A stretch of 5,493 bases of DNA, from positions 1-5,493 of the forward strand of contig CALMAD010000099.1 of assembly GCA_937859105.1 (NCBI GenBank), read 5' to 3'. The stretch's first letter is position 1; the number at the start of each line of letters is the position of its first letter. Shown here in pieces: positions 1 to 5,493 of this stretch. The position numbers and the translations under genes were made by a program. The notes under the pieces were generated by a model, which did not search any database, was not told the DNA's origin, and was given only the letters and a program-made list of their open reading frames with translations. Source of the DNA: an uncultured Propionibacteriaceae bacterium (GTDB lineage: Bacteria > Actinomycetota > Actinomycetes > Propionibacteriales > Propionibacteriaceae).

Positions 1-674
1 TTCAGGTCCTTGGCGAACTCCCGGCTGAACCGGATGACGTTCGGACGCCAGTCCTCCCGGTCGGCCAGCCACGCCTGCAACTGGTCGGCGAGAGCCGGCA
101 GGTCGAGGAAGAAGTGCTCGGTCTCGACGAAGTCCGGCACCTCGCCGTTGATGCGGCTGTGCGGGTCCTTCAGGTCGATCGGGTCGAGCTGGTTACCGCA
201 GTTGTCGCACTGGTCGCCGCGGGCGCCGTCGTAGCCGCAGATCGGGCACGTGCCCTCGATGTAGCGGTCGGCGAGCGTGCGGCCGGTCGACGGGCTGATC
301 GCGCCCATCGTCACCTTCGTGGTCACGTAGCCGTTGTCGTACAGCGCCCGGAACAGCTCCTGGACGACCGCCCGGTGGTTCAGCGTCGTCGTGCGGGTGT
401 ACAGGTCGTAGGAGAGGCCGAGGCCCTGCAGGTCTTCGGCGATGACGCGATGGTACTTGTCGGCGGTCTCGCGGGCGCTGAGGCCCTCGGAGTCGGCCTT
501 CACCTGGATCGCGGTGCCGTGCTCGTCGGTCCCCGACACCATCAGCACGTCGTTGCCCTGCATTCGCTGGTAGCGCGCGAAGACGTCGCAGGGCACGGCG
601 AAGCCACTCACGTGGCCGATGTGGCGCGGACCGTTTGCGTACGGCCAGGCCGCGCAGGCGAGGATCGTTGTCAT
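1..674 (-). CDS. metG: methionyl-tRNA synthetase, N-terminal part (3' end beyond window)
   Basis: Cytosolic class I aminoacyl-tRNA synthetase that charges tRNA-Met with methionine using ATP. The visible 224 codons start at an ATG (674-672) and read openly to the window edge, with no frameshift. The protein opens with [16 protein letters not shown], followed by the ATP-binding HIGH motif at residues 18-21 and GTDEHG at 48-53, both typical of the MetG catalytic core. A zinc knuckle with spacing C-x2-C-x9-C-x2-C is complete (C143, C146, C156, C159), so this is the one-knuckle MetG form. The KMSKS loop and the anticodon-binding domain would lie beyond position 1. The start is set by the family's N-terminus, which begins just before the first beta strand. 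The gene follows add on the same strand after 39 bases. It has no evident link to nucleoside salvage and may simply be the next gene downstream. Product identity is very secure. Confidence 0.97.
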   Translation of the reverse strand, partial: MTTILACAAWPYANGPRHIGHVSGFAVPCDVFARYQRMQGNDVLMVSGTDEHGTAIQVKADSEGLSARETADKYHRVIAEDLQGLGLSYDLYTRTTTLNHRAVVQELFRALYDNGYVTTKVTMGAISPSTGRTLADRYIEGTCPICGYDGARGDQCDNCGNQLDPIDLKDPHSRINGEVPDFVETEHFFLDLPALADQLQAWLADREDWRPNVIRFSREFAKDL

Positions 675-681
675 GATCCCC

Positions 682-687
682 ACCCTA
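682..687 (-). promoter_or_regulatory. possible -10 element (TAGGGT) for metG
   Basis: On the minus strand TAGGGT matches the actinobacterial -10 consensus TANNNT and ends 7 bases before the metG ATG. This spacing would give a leaderless or nearly leaderless metG mRNA. I see no TTGAC-like -35 hexamer at 16-19 bases upstream; that region is G/C runs. The sequence between motif and start, GGGGATC, could instead be read with the preceding bases as a weak purine-rich ribosome site (GGTGGGG). The function is inferred from position and consensus only. Confidence 0.35.
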
Positions 688-713
688 TCGTCGGTGGCGG
701 GGCGGCCCCCTCC

Positions 714-1787
714 TCAGCCCGCCGCCCGGAAGCCGGGCACGATCACGTCCTCCACGAGCGCGCGGCGGCGGTCGTAGCGGTAGAAGGCGCTCTTGGCCGC
801 GTTCAGGGTGAACCAGCGCAGGTCCTTCAGCGTGAAGTCGAAGGCGTCCGCGAGCAGGGCGAGTTCGCGGCTCAGCGTCGTCCGGCTCATCAGGCGGTTG
901 TCGCAGTTCACCGTCACCCGGAACCGCAGGGCGGCCAGCAGCCCGAACGGGTGCGTCCGGACGGAGTCGCAGATGCCCGTCTGCACGTTCGAGCTCGGGC
1001 ACAGCTCCAGCGGGATGCGGCGGTCGCGCACGTAGGTCGCGACCTCGCCCAGCTCGTACCCGGACGCCGTCCGCGCGATGTCCTCCACCAGCCGGACGCC
1101 GTGCCCGATGCGCGACGCCCCGCACAGCTGCACGGCCTCCCAGATCGAGGCGACCCCGAACGCCTCCCCCGCGTGGATCGTGAACGGCACGTTGTGCCTT
1201 CTCAGGTAGTCGAAGGACGCCGCGTGCAGGCTCGGCGGGTACCCCGCCTCCGCGCCCGCGATGTCGAAGCCGCACACGCCGTCGTCGCGACGGTCGACGG
1301 CGAGGGACGCGATGTCCGGACGCGGCGTCCCGTGCCGCATCGACGTCACGATCTGCCGCGCGACGATCGGCTGCCCGGCGCGCGCGGCCGCGTCCATGCC
1401 CTCGGCCATGCCGTCACGGACCGCGTCGACCGCCTCGCCGACGCTCAGCCCGCCGGCCGTGTGCTGGCCGGGCGCCCACCGCGCCTCGGCGTAGACGACG
1501 CCGTCGACGGCCTGGTCCTCGACGAACTCGCGGGCGACCCGGCGCAGGTGGGCGGCGGTCTGCATGCAGGCGATCGTGTGCTCGAACGTCTCCAGGTAGC
1601 GCACCAGCGAGCCCGAGTCGGCGGCCTCGAAGAACCAGTCGGCCAGGGCGTCCGGGTCGGTGGTGGGCAGCGCGTGGCCGGCCTCGGCGGAGAGTTCGAC
1701 GACGGTCTGCGCGCGCAGCCCGCCGTCCAGGTGGTCGTGCAGCGTCACCTTCGGCAACGCGCGGATCCGTTCGATGTCCAGGCTCAT
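714..1787 (-). CDS. add: adenosine deaminase
   Basis: Zinc-dependent cytosolic amidohydrolase that converts adenosine and deoxyadenosine to inosine and deoxyinosine plus ammonia. The 357-residue product is of normal family length. Key residues in order are: metal ligands H17 and H19 in LHDHLDGG; H205-A-G-E208 (zinc ligand and catalytic Glu); RIGHG with H229; PSSN at 264-267; and D296 in VNCDNRLMS, the metal-binding Asp at the end of the barrel. Most ADAs have NTDDP here; this one reads NCDN, resembling the NTDN form I recall from mycobacterial Add but with Cys for Thr. The start is chosen at 1787 because conserved sequence begins there and the ATG overlaps the cdd stop by 4 bases. A frame extension upstream gives only Arg-rich sequence overlapping cdd. 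A purine-rich stretch (AGGGG at 1800-1796, AGGG at 1794-1791) can serve as the ribosome site. Expression is probably coupled to cdd. Confidence 0.96.
   Translation of the reverse strand: MSLDIERIRALPKVTLHDHLDGGLRAQTVVELSAEAGHALPTTDPDALADWFFEAADSGSLVRYLETFEHTIACMQTAAHLRRVAREFVEDQAVDGVVYAEARWAPGQHTAGGLSVGEAVDAVRDGMAEGMDAAARAGQPIVARQIVTSMRHGTPRPDIASLAVDRRDDGVCGFDIAGAEAGYPPSLHAASFDYLRRHNVPFTIHAGEAFGVASIWEAVQLCGASRIGHGVRLVEDIARTASGYELGEVATYVRDRRIPLELCPSSNVQTGICDSVRTHPFGLLAALRFRVTVNCDNRLMSRTTLSRELALLADAFDFTLKDLRWFTLNAAKSAFYRYDRRRALVEDVIVPGFRAAG
1784..1787 (-). other. ATGA stop/start overlap of cdd and add
   Basis: The add start codon ATG (1787-1785) shares bases with the cdd stop codon TGA (1786-1784). 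Such overlaps usually allow terminating ribosomes to restart on the next gene, keeping the two deaminases at matched levels. The overlap is seen directly; coupling is inferred. Confidence 0.9.
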
Positions 1788-2188
1788 CGTCCCTGCCCCT
1801 CTCTCAGGTCGTCGGCGCCGAACGCCAGCGGCAGGACGTCGGCCATCGTCCGGACGCCCGCCGGCGTCTCGATCAACAGGTCGGCCCCGCCGTGCTCCCA
1901 CAGGAGCTGCCGGCAGCGCCCGCACGGCATGATCACGTCGCCGGGGCCGTTCACGCACACGAACGCGACGAGGCGTCCGCCGCCGCCGGCCACGAGCGAC
2001 GAGATCAGCCCGCACTCGGCGCACAGCGCGACGCCCAGCGCGGCGTTCTCGACGTTGCACCCCGTGACGACGCGGCCGTCGTCCGCGAGGGCCGCCGCGC
2101 CCACCCGGTAGTCGGAGTAGGGCGCGTAGGCGCGCCCGGCGACGTCCGCGGCGGACGTGCGCAGGGCGTCCCAGTCGATGTCACGCAT
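1784..2188 (-). CDS. cdd: cytidine deaminase
   Basis: Small cytosolic zinc enzyme of pyrimidine salvage that deaminates cytidine and deoxycytidine to uridine and deoxyuridine. The 134 residues match the usual size of the homotetrameric CDA class. The substrate-binding GCNVENA segment is at 43-49 (N45 and E47 contact the ribose in known structures). The catalytic centre is C56-A-E58-C59, where C56 binds zinc and E58 shuttles protons, and P88-C-G-R-C92 supplies the zinc ligands C89 and C92. Three cysteine ligands put it with the Bacillus-type tetrameric enzymes rather than the larger E. coli dimer. The ATG at 2188 is the only reasonable start, since an in-frame TAG lies 9 bases upstream. No Shine-Dalgarno sequence precedes it; the 12 bases before the ATG read TAGCCTCCACCC. 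It lies 33 bases after the permease gene and overlaps add by 4 bases. Confidence 0.97.
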   Translation of the reverse strand: MRDIDWDALRTSAADVAGRAYAPYSDYRVGAAALADDGRVVTGCNVENAALGVALCAECGLISSLVAGGGGRLVAFVCVNGPGDVIMPCGRCRQLLWEHGGADLLIETPAGVRTMADVLPLAFGADDLREGQGR

Positions 2189-2194
2189 GGGTGG

Positions 2195-2225
2195 AGGCTA
2201 CGCCCGGCGCGGGGCCGCGCGTCAC
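2195..2225 (-). promoter_or_regulatory. possible internal promoter for a leaderless cdd-add transcript
   Basis: Reading the minus strand, TAGCCT (2200-2195) fits the actinobacterial -10 consensus TANNNT and ends exactly 6 bases before the cdd ATG, so a transcript could begin at the A of ATG. A partial -35 match, GTGACG (2225-2220), containing the TGAC core of TTGACA, lies 19 bases upstream and includes the stop codon of the preceding permease gene. That spacing is slightly long. The absence of a ribosome site before cdd fits leaderless initiation. It is a consensus-only prediction, and read-through from the transporter genes remains possible. Confidence 0.4.
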
Positions 2226-3514
2226 TTGGTGTAGGGGACGCCGTCGGCCGCCGGGCCGCGGCTGCGTCCGATGAGGCCGGCGACCGCCACGATCGTCGCG
2301 ACGTACGGCAGCATCAGCAGGAACTGGGTCGGCATCGGCGTCTCCAGCGTCTGCAGTTGGGACGCCAGCTGCGTCACGAACCCGAAGAACACCGCCATCA
2401 GCGCGGCGCGCACCGGACGCCAGCGGCCCATGATCAACGCGGCCAACGCGATGAAGCCGTTGCCGACCGTGATGTCCTTGATGAAGCCGCCCGTGGAGCC
2501 GATCGTGAAGAACGCCCCGCCCAGTCCCGCGAACACGCCGCCCGCGAGCACGGCCTGCCAGCGGATGCCCCGCACCGAGATGCCCACCGTGTCGGCGGCG
2601 TCCGGATGCTCGCCGACCGACCGCACGCGCAGCCCCCAGCGGGTGCGGTACAGCAGGAAGGCCACGAGCGCGACCGACACCATGGCCAGGTAGACCAGGA
2701 TCGTCTGGTTGAACAACACCGGCCCGAGCAGCGGGATCGCCAACAGGCCGGGGATCCCGATCGTCGGCATCGTCGGGGCCACGTTGAGGTCGCGCGAGTT
2801 CGGCTGCACGAGCTGGTCGAACAGGAAGCCCGTGATGCCGGACGCCAGCAGGTTCAGCACGACGCCCAGCACGACCTGGTCGACGAGGTACTTGATCGAG
2901 AACACGGCGAGCAGGGCGGCCATCGCGACCGCGGAGACCACCGCGGCGACGAGGGCGACCGGGATCGAGCCGGTCACCGAGCCCACGACCCCGGCCGTGA
3001 ACGCGGCGACGAGGAACTGGCCCTCGATCGACACGTTCACCACGCCCGCGTTCTCGCACAGGACGCCGCACAGCGCGCCGAACACGAGCGGGGTCGCCAG
3101 GGCGACCGTGCCCGTGAGCTGGTTGCTCACCGGGAACGGGAACGCGCTGCCGGCCGCCGCCCACGTCACCGCGCCCAGCGCGACGAAGAGCCCGGCCAGG
3201 GTGCCGACGGCCGCGAGGGCGCGGCCGTGGAGGCGTCCGGTGAGGTAGACGGCGGCCGCGACCAGCGCGACGACCGCGGACGCCACGACCGTCGGGACGC
3301 CGGGCAGCGTCACCGTGGGCAACTGGACGGCGTCGAAGGGGCTGGAGAGGGCGTAGCCGGCGTCCCCGGACGTCCGGGTGGCGAGCCACGCGAGCAGCAG
3401 CCCGAGCAGCCCGAGCAGGACGCCGGTCGACAGGCGGGCGCGGCGGGCGTCCCGGGATTCGTGATAGTCGAGCTGGATGACCTGACCGGCAGCCGACGCG
3501 GCGAGCGTGCTCAT
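2222..3514 (-). CDS. nucleoside ABC transporter permease, NupQ-like (BPD_transp_2 family)
   Basis: Integral membrane subunit forming, with the adjacent permease, the channel of a Bmp/Nup-type nucleoside importer. The 430-residue protein is mostly hydrophobic. Family landmarks are LCENAGVVNVSIEGQF near 152-167, the segment KYLVDQVVLGVVLN at 208-221, and the cytoplasmic coupling loop around 288-314 containing RTRWGLRVRSVGEHP and ADTVGISV. I count about ten to twelve membrane segments. The first 125 or so residues are an extra region compared with the Bacillus NupQ of about 320 residues as I recall it: a charged cytoplasmic start, then hydrophobic stretches near 30-46, 74-92 and 98-120. I believe similar long forms occur in other actinobacteria. 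The start at 3514 is supported by a strong ribosome site and by a 4-base ATGA overlap with the upstream permease. The exact substrate is inferred from cdd and add next door. Confidence 0.92.
   Translation of the reverse strand: MSTLAASAAGQVIQLDYHESRDARRARLSTGVLLGLLGLLLAWLATRTSGDAGYALSSPFDAVQLPTVTLPGVPTVVASAVVALVAAAVYLTGRLHGRALAAVGTLAGLFVALGAVTWAAAGSAFPFPVSNQLTGTVALATPLVFGALCGVLCENAGVVNVSIEGQFLVAAFTAGVVGSVTGSIPVALVAAVVSAVAMAALLAVFSIKYLVDQVVLGVVLNLLASGITGFLFDQLVQPNSRDLNVAPTMPTIGIPGLLAIPLLGPVLFNQTILVYLAMVSVALVAFLLYRTRWGLRVRSVGEHPDAADTVGISVRGIRWQAVLAGGVFAGLGGAFFTIGSTGGFIKDITVGNGFIALAALIMGRWRPVRAALMAVFFGFVTQLASQLQTLETPMPTQFLLMLPYVATIVAVAGLIGRSRGPAADGVPYTK
3396..3418 (-). repeat. short 9-base tandem repeat inside the NupQ-like gene
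   Basis: On the plus strand the unit agcagcccg occurs twice in full and continues for five more bases, giving perfect period-9 sequence over 23 bases. It encodes the repeated Leu-Leu-Gly of the first hydrophobic segment (residues 33-40). Because the unit is three codons, slippage would lengthen or shorten this segment without a frameshift. It is most likely a by-product of Leu/Gly-rich membrane coding in GC-rich DNA. Confidence 0.6.
3511..3514 (-). other. ATGA stop/start overlap of the two permease genes
   Basis: The TGA of the NupP-like gene (3513-3511) shares bases with the ATG of the NupQ-like gene (3514-3512). The two permeases probably form a heterodimer, so coupled translation would suit equal production. 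The overlap is seen directly; coupling is inferred. Confidence 0.9.
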
Positions 3515-4686
3515 GCCTCACCTCCGACGAGGGACGTCTGCTTCGGGGGCCGCAGCTTCGGGACCAGCGCGCTGACCAGGGCCGGCGCGGCCACGAACAG
3601 CACGATCAGCGCCTGCAGCACGGTCGACAGCGTGAGCGGCGTGCCCGCGAGGCTCTGCATCGCCAGGCCGCCGGAATGCAGGCCGCCGAACAGCAGGCCC
3701 GCGAACACGATGCCCAGCGGCTTGCTGCGCCCCAGCAGCGCGACGGTGATCGCGTCGAAGCCGACCGACCCGACGAGCCCGAGCGACAGCGGCGTGGCGA
3801 CGAGGTCGGCGCCCGGGCCGAGCGCCGCCTGGACGCCGGCGAGCCCGCACAGCAGGCCCGAGAGCACCATCGCGATGATGGTCGTGTTCGCCACGCTCAT
3901 GCCGGCGGTGCCGGCGGCGTGCGGGTTGGCGCCGACGGCGCGCATCCGGAAGCCGATGGTCGAGCGGTCGAGGATCCACCACGTGGCCGCCGCCGCGAGC
4001 AGCGCGACCAGGAAGCCGACGTGGAACTGCTGGTAGATCACCGGGAACGCCGCCGTCGCGTCGATCTCGGGGGCGAGCGGGTCGTCGCGGCCCGGCCGCA
4101 GGAACGCGGGCGTGAGCAGCAGCCAGCTCAGCAGCATGGACGCCACGTAGTTCAGCATGATCGTCACGATCACCTCGTGGGCCCCGGTGCGGGCCTTGAG
4201 GAACCCGACGATCCCGCCCCAGAACGCCCCGGCGACCAGGCCGCCCAACAGGGCGACGATCAGGTGCAGCACCGGGGGCAGGTGGAGGGCGAAGCCCACA
4301 TACGACGCCCCGATCGACCCGAGGATCGCTTGGCCCTGGGCGCCGATGTTGAACAGCCCGGTGCGGAAGGCGAGGCCGACGCCGAGCCCCGCGCAGATCA
4401 GCGGGGCGGCGGCCCCGGCCGTCGCGGCGAGGGCCCCTGGCGAGCCGACCGCACCGACCACCAGCGCCGAGTACGTGCCCGCGACCTTGGCCCAGCTCGC
4501 CCCGAGCGGCAGGCCGGGCGCAGTGAAGAGGTAGGCGTACTGGGTGATGACGTCGGGGTCGGAGACGACCATGAGGATCGCGCCGACCAGCAGGGCCAGC
4601 ACGAACGAGGCGACGGTCACGACCCACGCGCGGCCATGCGCCTGCCACCAGGTCGGACGCCGCGGCGCCGTGGTCGCTGTGCTCAT
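3511..4686 (-). CDS. nucleoside ABC transporter permease, NupP-like (BPD_transp_2 family)
   Basis: First of two membrane subunits of the importer; 391 residues, close to the usual family length. After a short charged N-terminus there is a hydrophobic segment at about 20-42, followed by a periplasm-side loop and some nine more hydrophobic stretches (including about 88-107, 138-162, 174-192, 223-240, 266-290 and 353-375). Diagnostic motifs are the FRTGLFNIGAQGQ stretch at 107-119, the KARTGAHEVIVTIMLNY stretch at 164-180, and the cytoplasmic loop RMRAVGANPHAAGTAGMSV at 247-265, which should contact the ATPase. The start at 4686 is supported by a ribosome site (AAGGAGA) and by an ATGA overlap with the ATPase stop. 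The gene is co-transcribed with its neighbours on both sides. Family assignment is strong. Nucleoside rather than sugar specificity rests on the motifs resembling Bacillus NupP and on the deaminase genes downstream. Confidence 0.93.
   Translation of the reverse strand: MSTATTAPRRPTWWQAHGRAWVVTVASFVLALLVGAILMVVSDPDVITQYAYLFTAPGLPLGASWAKVAGTYSALVVGAVGSPGALAATAGAAAPLICAGLGVGLAFRTGLFNIGAQGQAILGSIGASYVGFALHLPPVLHLIVALLGGLVAGAFWGGIVGFLKARTGAHEVIVTIMLNYVASMLLSWLLLTPAFLRPGRDDPLAPEIDATAAFPVIYQQFHVGFLVALLAAAATWWILDRSTIGFRMRAVGANPHAAGTAGMSVANTTIIAMVLSGLLCGLAGVQAALGPGADLVATPLSLGLVGSVGFDAITVALLGRSKPLGIVFAGLLFGGLHSGGLAMQSLAGTPLTLSTVLQALIVLFVAAPALVSALVPKLRPPKQTSLVGGEA
3518..3525 (-). promoter_or_regulatory. 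Shine-Dalgarno sequence of the NupQ-like gene
   Basis: GGAGGTGA on the minus strand is a near-perfect match to the 16S rRNA 3' end, with GGAGG ending 6 bases before the ATG at 3514. It lies inside the end of the NupP-like gene and fixes the start of the second permease. Confidence 0.85.
4683..4686 (-). other. ATGA stop/start overlap of the ATPase and first permease genes
   Basis: The TGA of the ATPase gene (4685-4683) shares bases with the ATG of the permease (4686-4684). It is the first of three such overlaps in this operon. The overlap is seen directly; translational coupling is inferred. Confidence 0.9.
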
Positions 4687-5493
4687 CGGTTCTCCTTCGC
4701 GGACTCGCCGGGGGCGTCCGGGGCTGAGCGCGGGGCGTCGGCGGCCGACGTGCCGTCGCCGGCCGAGCGGACCGCCTCCTCGTAGCCGACGCCGGCCATC
4801 ATCAGGCCCATCACGTCGCGGGGCGTCTCGGGACCGACGACCCCGACGACCTTGCCGCGGAACATCACGAGCACACGATCGGCCAGCGCCTCCACCTCGT
4901 CGAGTTCGGTCGAGACCAGCACGACCGCTGTGCCCTTGTCGCGCTCGGCGAGGATGCGGCGGTGCAGGAACTCGATCGCGCCCACGTCGACCCCGCGCGT
5001 GGGCTGGCTCGCGACGAGCACCGACAGGTCGCGCGACAGCTCGCGCGCCAGGACGACCTTCTGCTTGTTGCCGCCCGACAGCGAACTCACCGGGTCTTCG
5101 ATGGACTGGGCGCGGATGTCGAACTCCTGCCGCAGCCGCTCCGCGTTGTCCTGGATCGCCGGCAGGTTCAGCGCGAGGCCCCGCGCGAACGGCGGCCCAC
5201 CGGCGCGGTTGAGCACGAGGTTCTCGGCGATCGTGAAGGGGGCGACGAAGCCGTCGTCCTCCCGGTCCTCGGGCACGAAGCCCATCCCGGCCCGGATGGT
5301 GTCGCGCGGCGTCGCCTTCGCGATGGACGCCCCGTCGAGCGTGATCGACCCCGACAGGGGCGCGATGTTGCCGAGGAGGGCGTCCGCGAGTTCGGACTGC
5401 CCGTTGCCCTGGACGCCCGCCACGCAGAGGATCTCTCCTCCGCGCACCTCGAAGCTGACCCCGTCGACCACGACGCCGCCCGCGGCGTTCGCG
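4683..5493 (-). CDS. nucleoside ABC transporter ATP-binding protein, C-terminal half (NupO-like; 5' end beyond window)
   Basis: Cytoplasmic ATPase of the importer, of the type with two nucleotide-binding domains in one chain of about 500 residues. Only the second domain is visible: the frame stays open to the window edge, and an in-frame GTG at 5471 is internal, not a start. Counting that GTG as 1, the P-loop region is GVQGNGQS (19-26), where Gln replaces the Walker A Lys. The signature LSGGN is intact at 131-135 and followed by KQKVVLARELS. The Walker B region reads VLVASQPTRGVDVG (151-164), with Ser-Gln in place of Asp-Glu. The switch-like STELDEVEALADRV follows at 187-200. Such decay in domain 2 is usual for this importer family, where domain 1 supplies the working catalytic site. 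After about residue 232 comes a Ser/Ala/Asp/Pro-rich tail, probably disordered. The gene overlaps the first permease by 4 bases. A substrate-binding lipoprotein gene is expected upstream. Confidence 0.93.
   Translation of the reverse strand, partial: ANAAGGVVVDGVSFEVRGGEILCVAGVQGNGQSELADALLGNIAPLSGSITLDGASIAKATPRDTIRAGMGFVPEDREDDGFVAPFTIAENLVLNRAGGPPFARGLALNLPAIQDNAERLRQEFDIRAQSIEDPVSSLSGGNKQKVVLARELSRDLSVLVASQPTRGVDVGAIEFLHRRILAERDKGTAVVLVSTELDEVEALADRVLVMFRGKVVGVVGPETPRDVMGLMMAGVGYEEAVRSAGDGTSAADAPRSAPDAPGESAKENR
4691..4697 (-). promoter_or_regulatory. Shine-Dalgarno sequence of the NupP-like gene
   Basis: AAGGAGA on the minus strand, with GGAG ending 5 bases before the ATG at 4686. It overlaps the last codons of the ATPase gene and supports the chosen permease start. 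Confidence 0.8.

Noticed and set aside
699..710. GGGG/CCCC hairpin between add and metG as a terminator
   Set aside because: The stem is only 4 base pairs with a 4-base loop and no following U tract, so it does not qualify as an intrinsic terminator.
1788..2060. Upstream extension of add by 91 residues to an ATG at 2060
   Set aside because: The extension is Arg-rich, lies inside cdd in another frame, and adenosine deaminase homology begins at the ATG at 1787.
3365..3378. Perfect 14-base palindrome cccggacgtccggg inside the NupQ-like gene
   Set aside because: In DNA this GC-rich about one such palindrome is expected by chance in a window of this length, and it lies mid-gene with no promoter nearby.
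2181..3521. Minus-strand open frame of about 446 codons overlapping the NupQ-like gene in another frame
   Set aside because: It is Arg/Gly/Pro-rich out-of-frame sequence, whereas the frame at 2222-3514 gives a clean membrane permease with family motifs.
114..4036. Long plus-strand open frames of several hundred codons (about 114-2111 and 1892-4036) antisense to the genes
   Set aside because: They are the expected mirror of GC-rich minus-strand genes. Their translations are Arg/Ala/Gly/His-rich low-complexity sequence with no recognisable motif, and they cross several real gene boundaries.
5469..5471. GTG at 5471 as the start of the ATPase gene
   Set aside because: The open frame continues to the window edge, and the family has a full first ATP-binding domain before this point; the visible sequence matches only the second domain.
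1..5493. A novel defence, mobile or CRISPR-type system
   Set aside because: Every stretch is explained by recognisable transporter, nucleoside salvage or synthetase genes; no repeat arrays, transposase, recombinase or unexplained gene was seen.

Overview
The window comes from a very GC-rich genome, roughly 70% G+C by eye, with strong G/C preference at third codon positions, every visible stop codon TGA, and ATGA gene overlaps. The MetG type ([15 protein letters not shown] start plus a four-cysteine zinc knuckle) and the gene order point to an actinobacterium (Actinomycetota); I cannot name a genus. All real genes lie on the minus strand, so transcription runs from position 5493 towards 1.

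In transcription order: (1) 5493-4683, the C-terminal half of a two-domain nucleoside/sugar-type ABC ATPase (NupO/BmpA-operon family), cut by the window edge. (2) 4686-3511, a NupP-like membrane permease. (3) 3514-2222, a NupQ-like membrane permease with an extra N-terminal membrane region. (4) 2188-1784, cytidine deaminase (cdd). (5) 1787-714, adenosine deaminase (add). (6) 674-1, the first 224 codons of methionyl-tRNA synthetase (metG), cut by the window edge. Coding density is nearly complete: no stretch above 40 bases lacks a gene.

Genes 1-5 form a nucleoside uptake and salvage operon. The ATPase and two permeases would import nucleosides, with a lipoprotein substrate-binding subunit expected upstream of the window. 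Cdd turns cytidine and deoxycytidine into uridine and deoxyuridine. Add turns adenosine and deoxyadenosine into inosine and deoxyinosine. Three junctions (ATPase/permease, permease/permease, cdd/add) are 4-base ATGA overlaps, suggesting translational coupling. The permease-to-cdd junction has a 33-base gap, no Shine-Dalgarno sequence for cdd, and a TANNNT motif placed for a leaderless transcript. The operon may therefore split into a transport module and an enzyme module.

metG follows after 39 bases. It looks like an unrelated housekeeping gene, also with a TANNNT-like motif just before its start. I see no mobile element, CRISPR array, RNA gene or convincing terminator. Overall this is a recognisable, ordinary metabolic locus. 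I found no undescribed system; the points worth a second look are details of gene order, start signals and protein variants.
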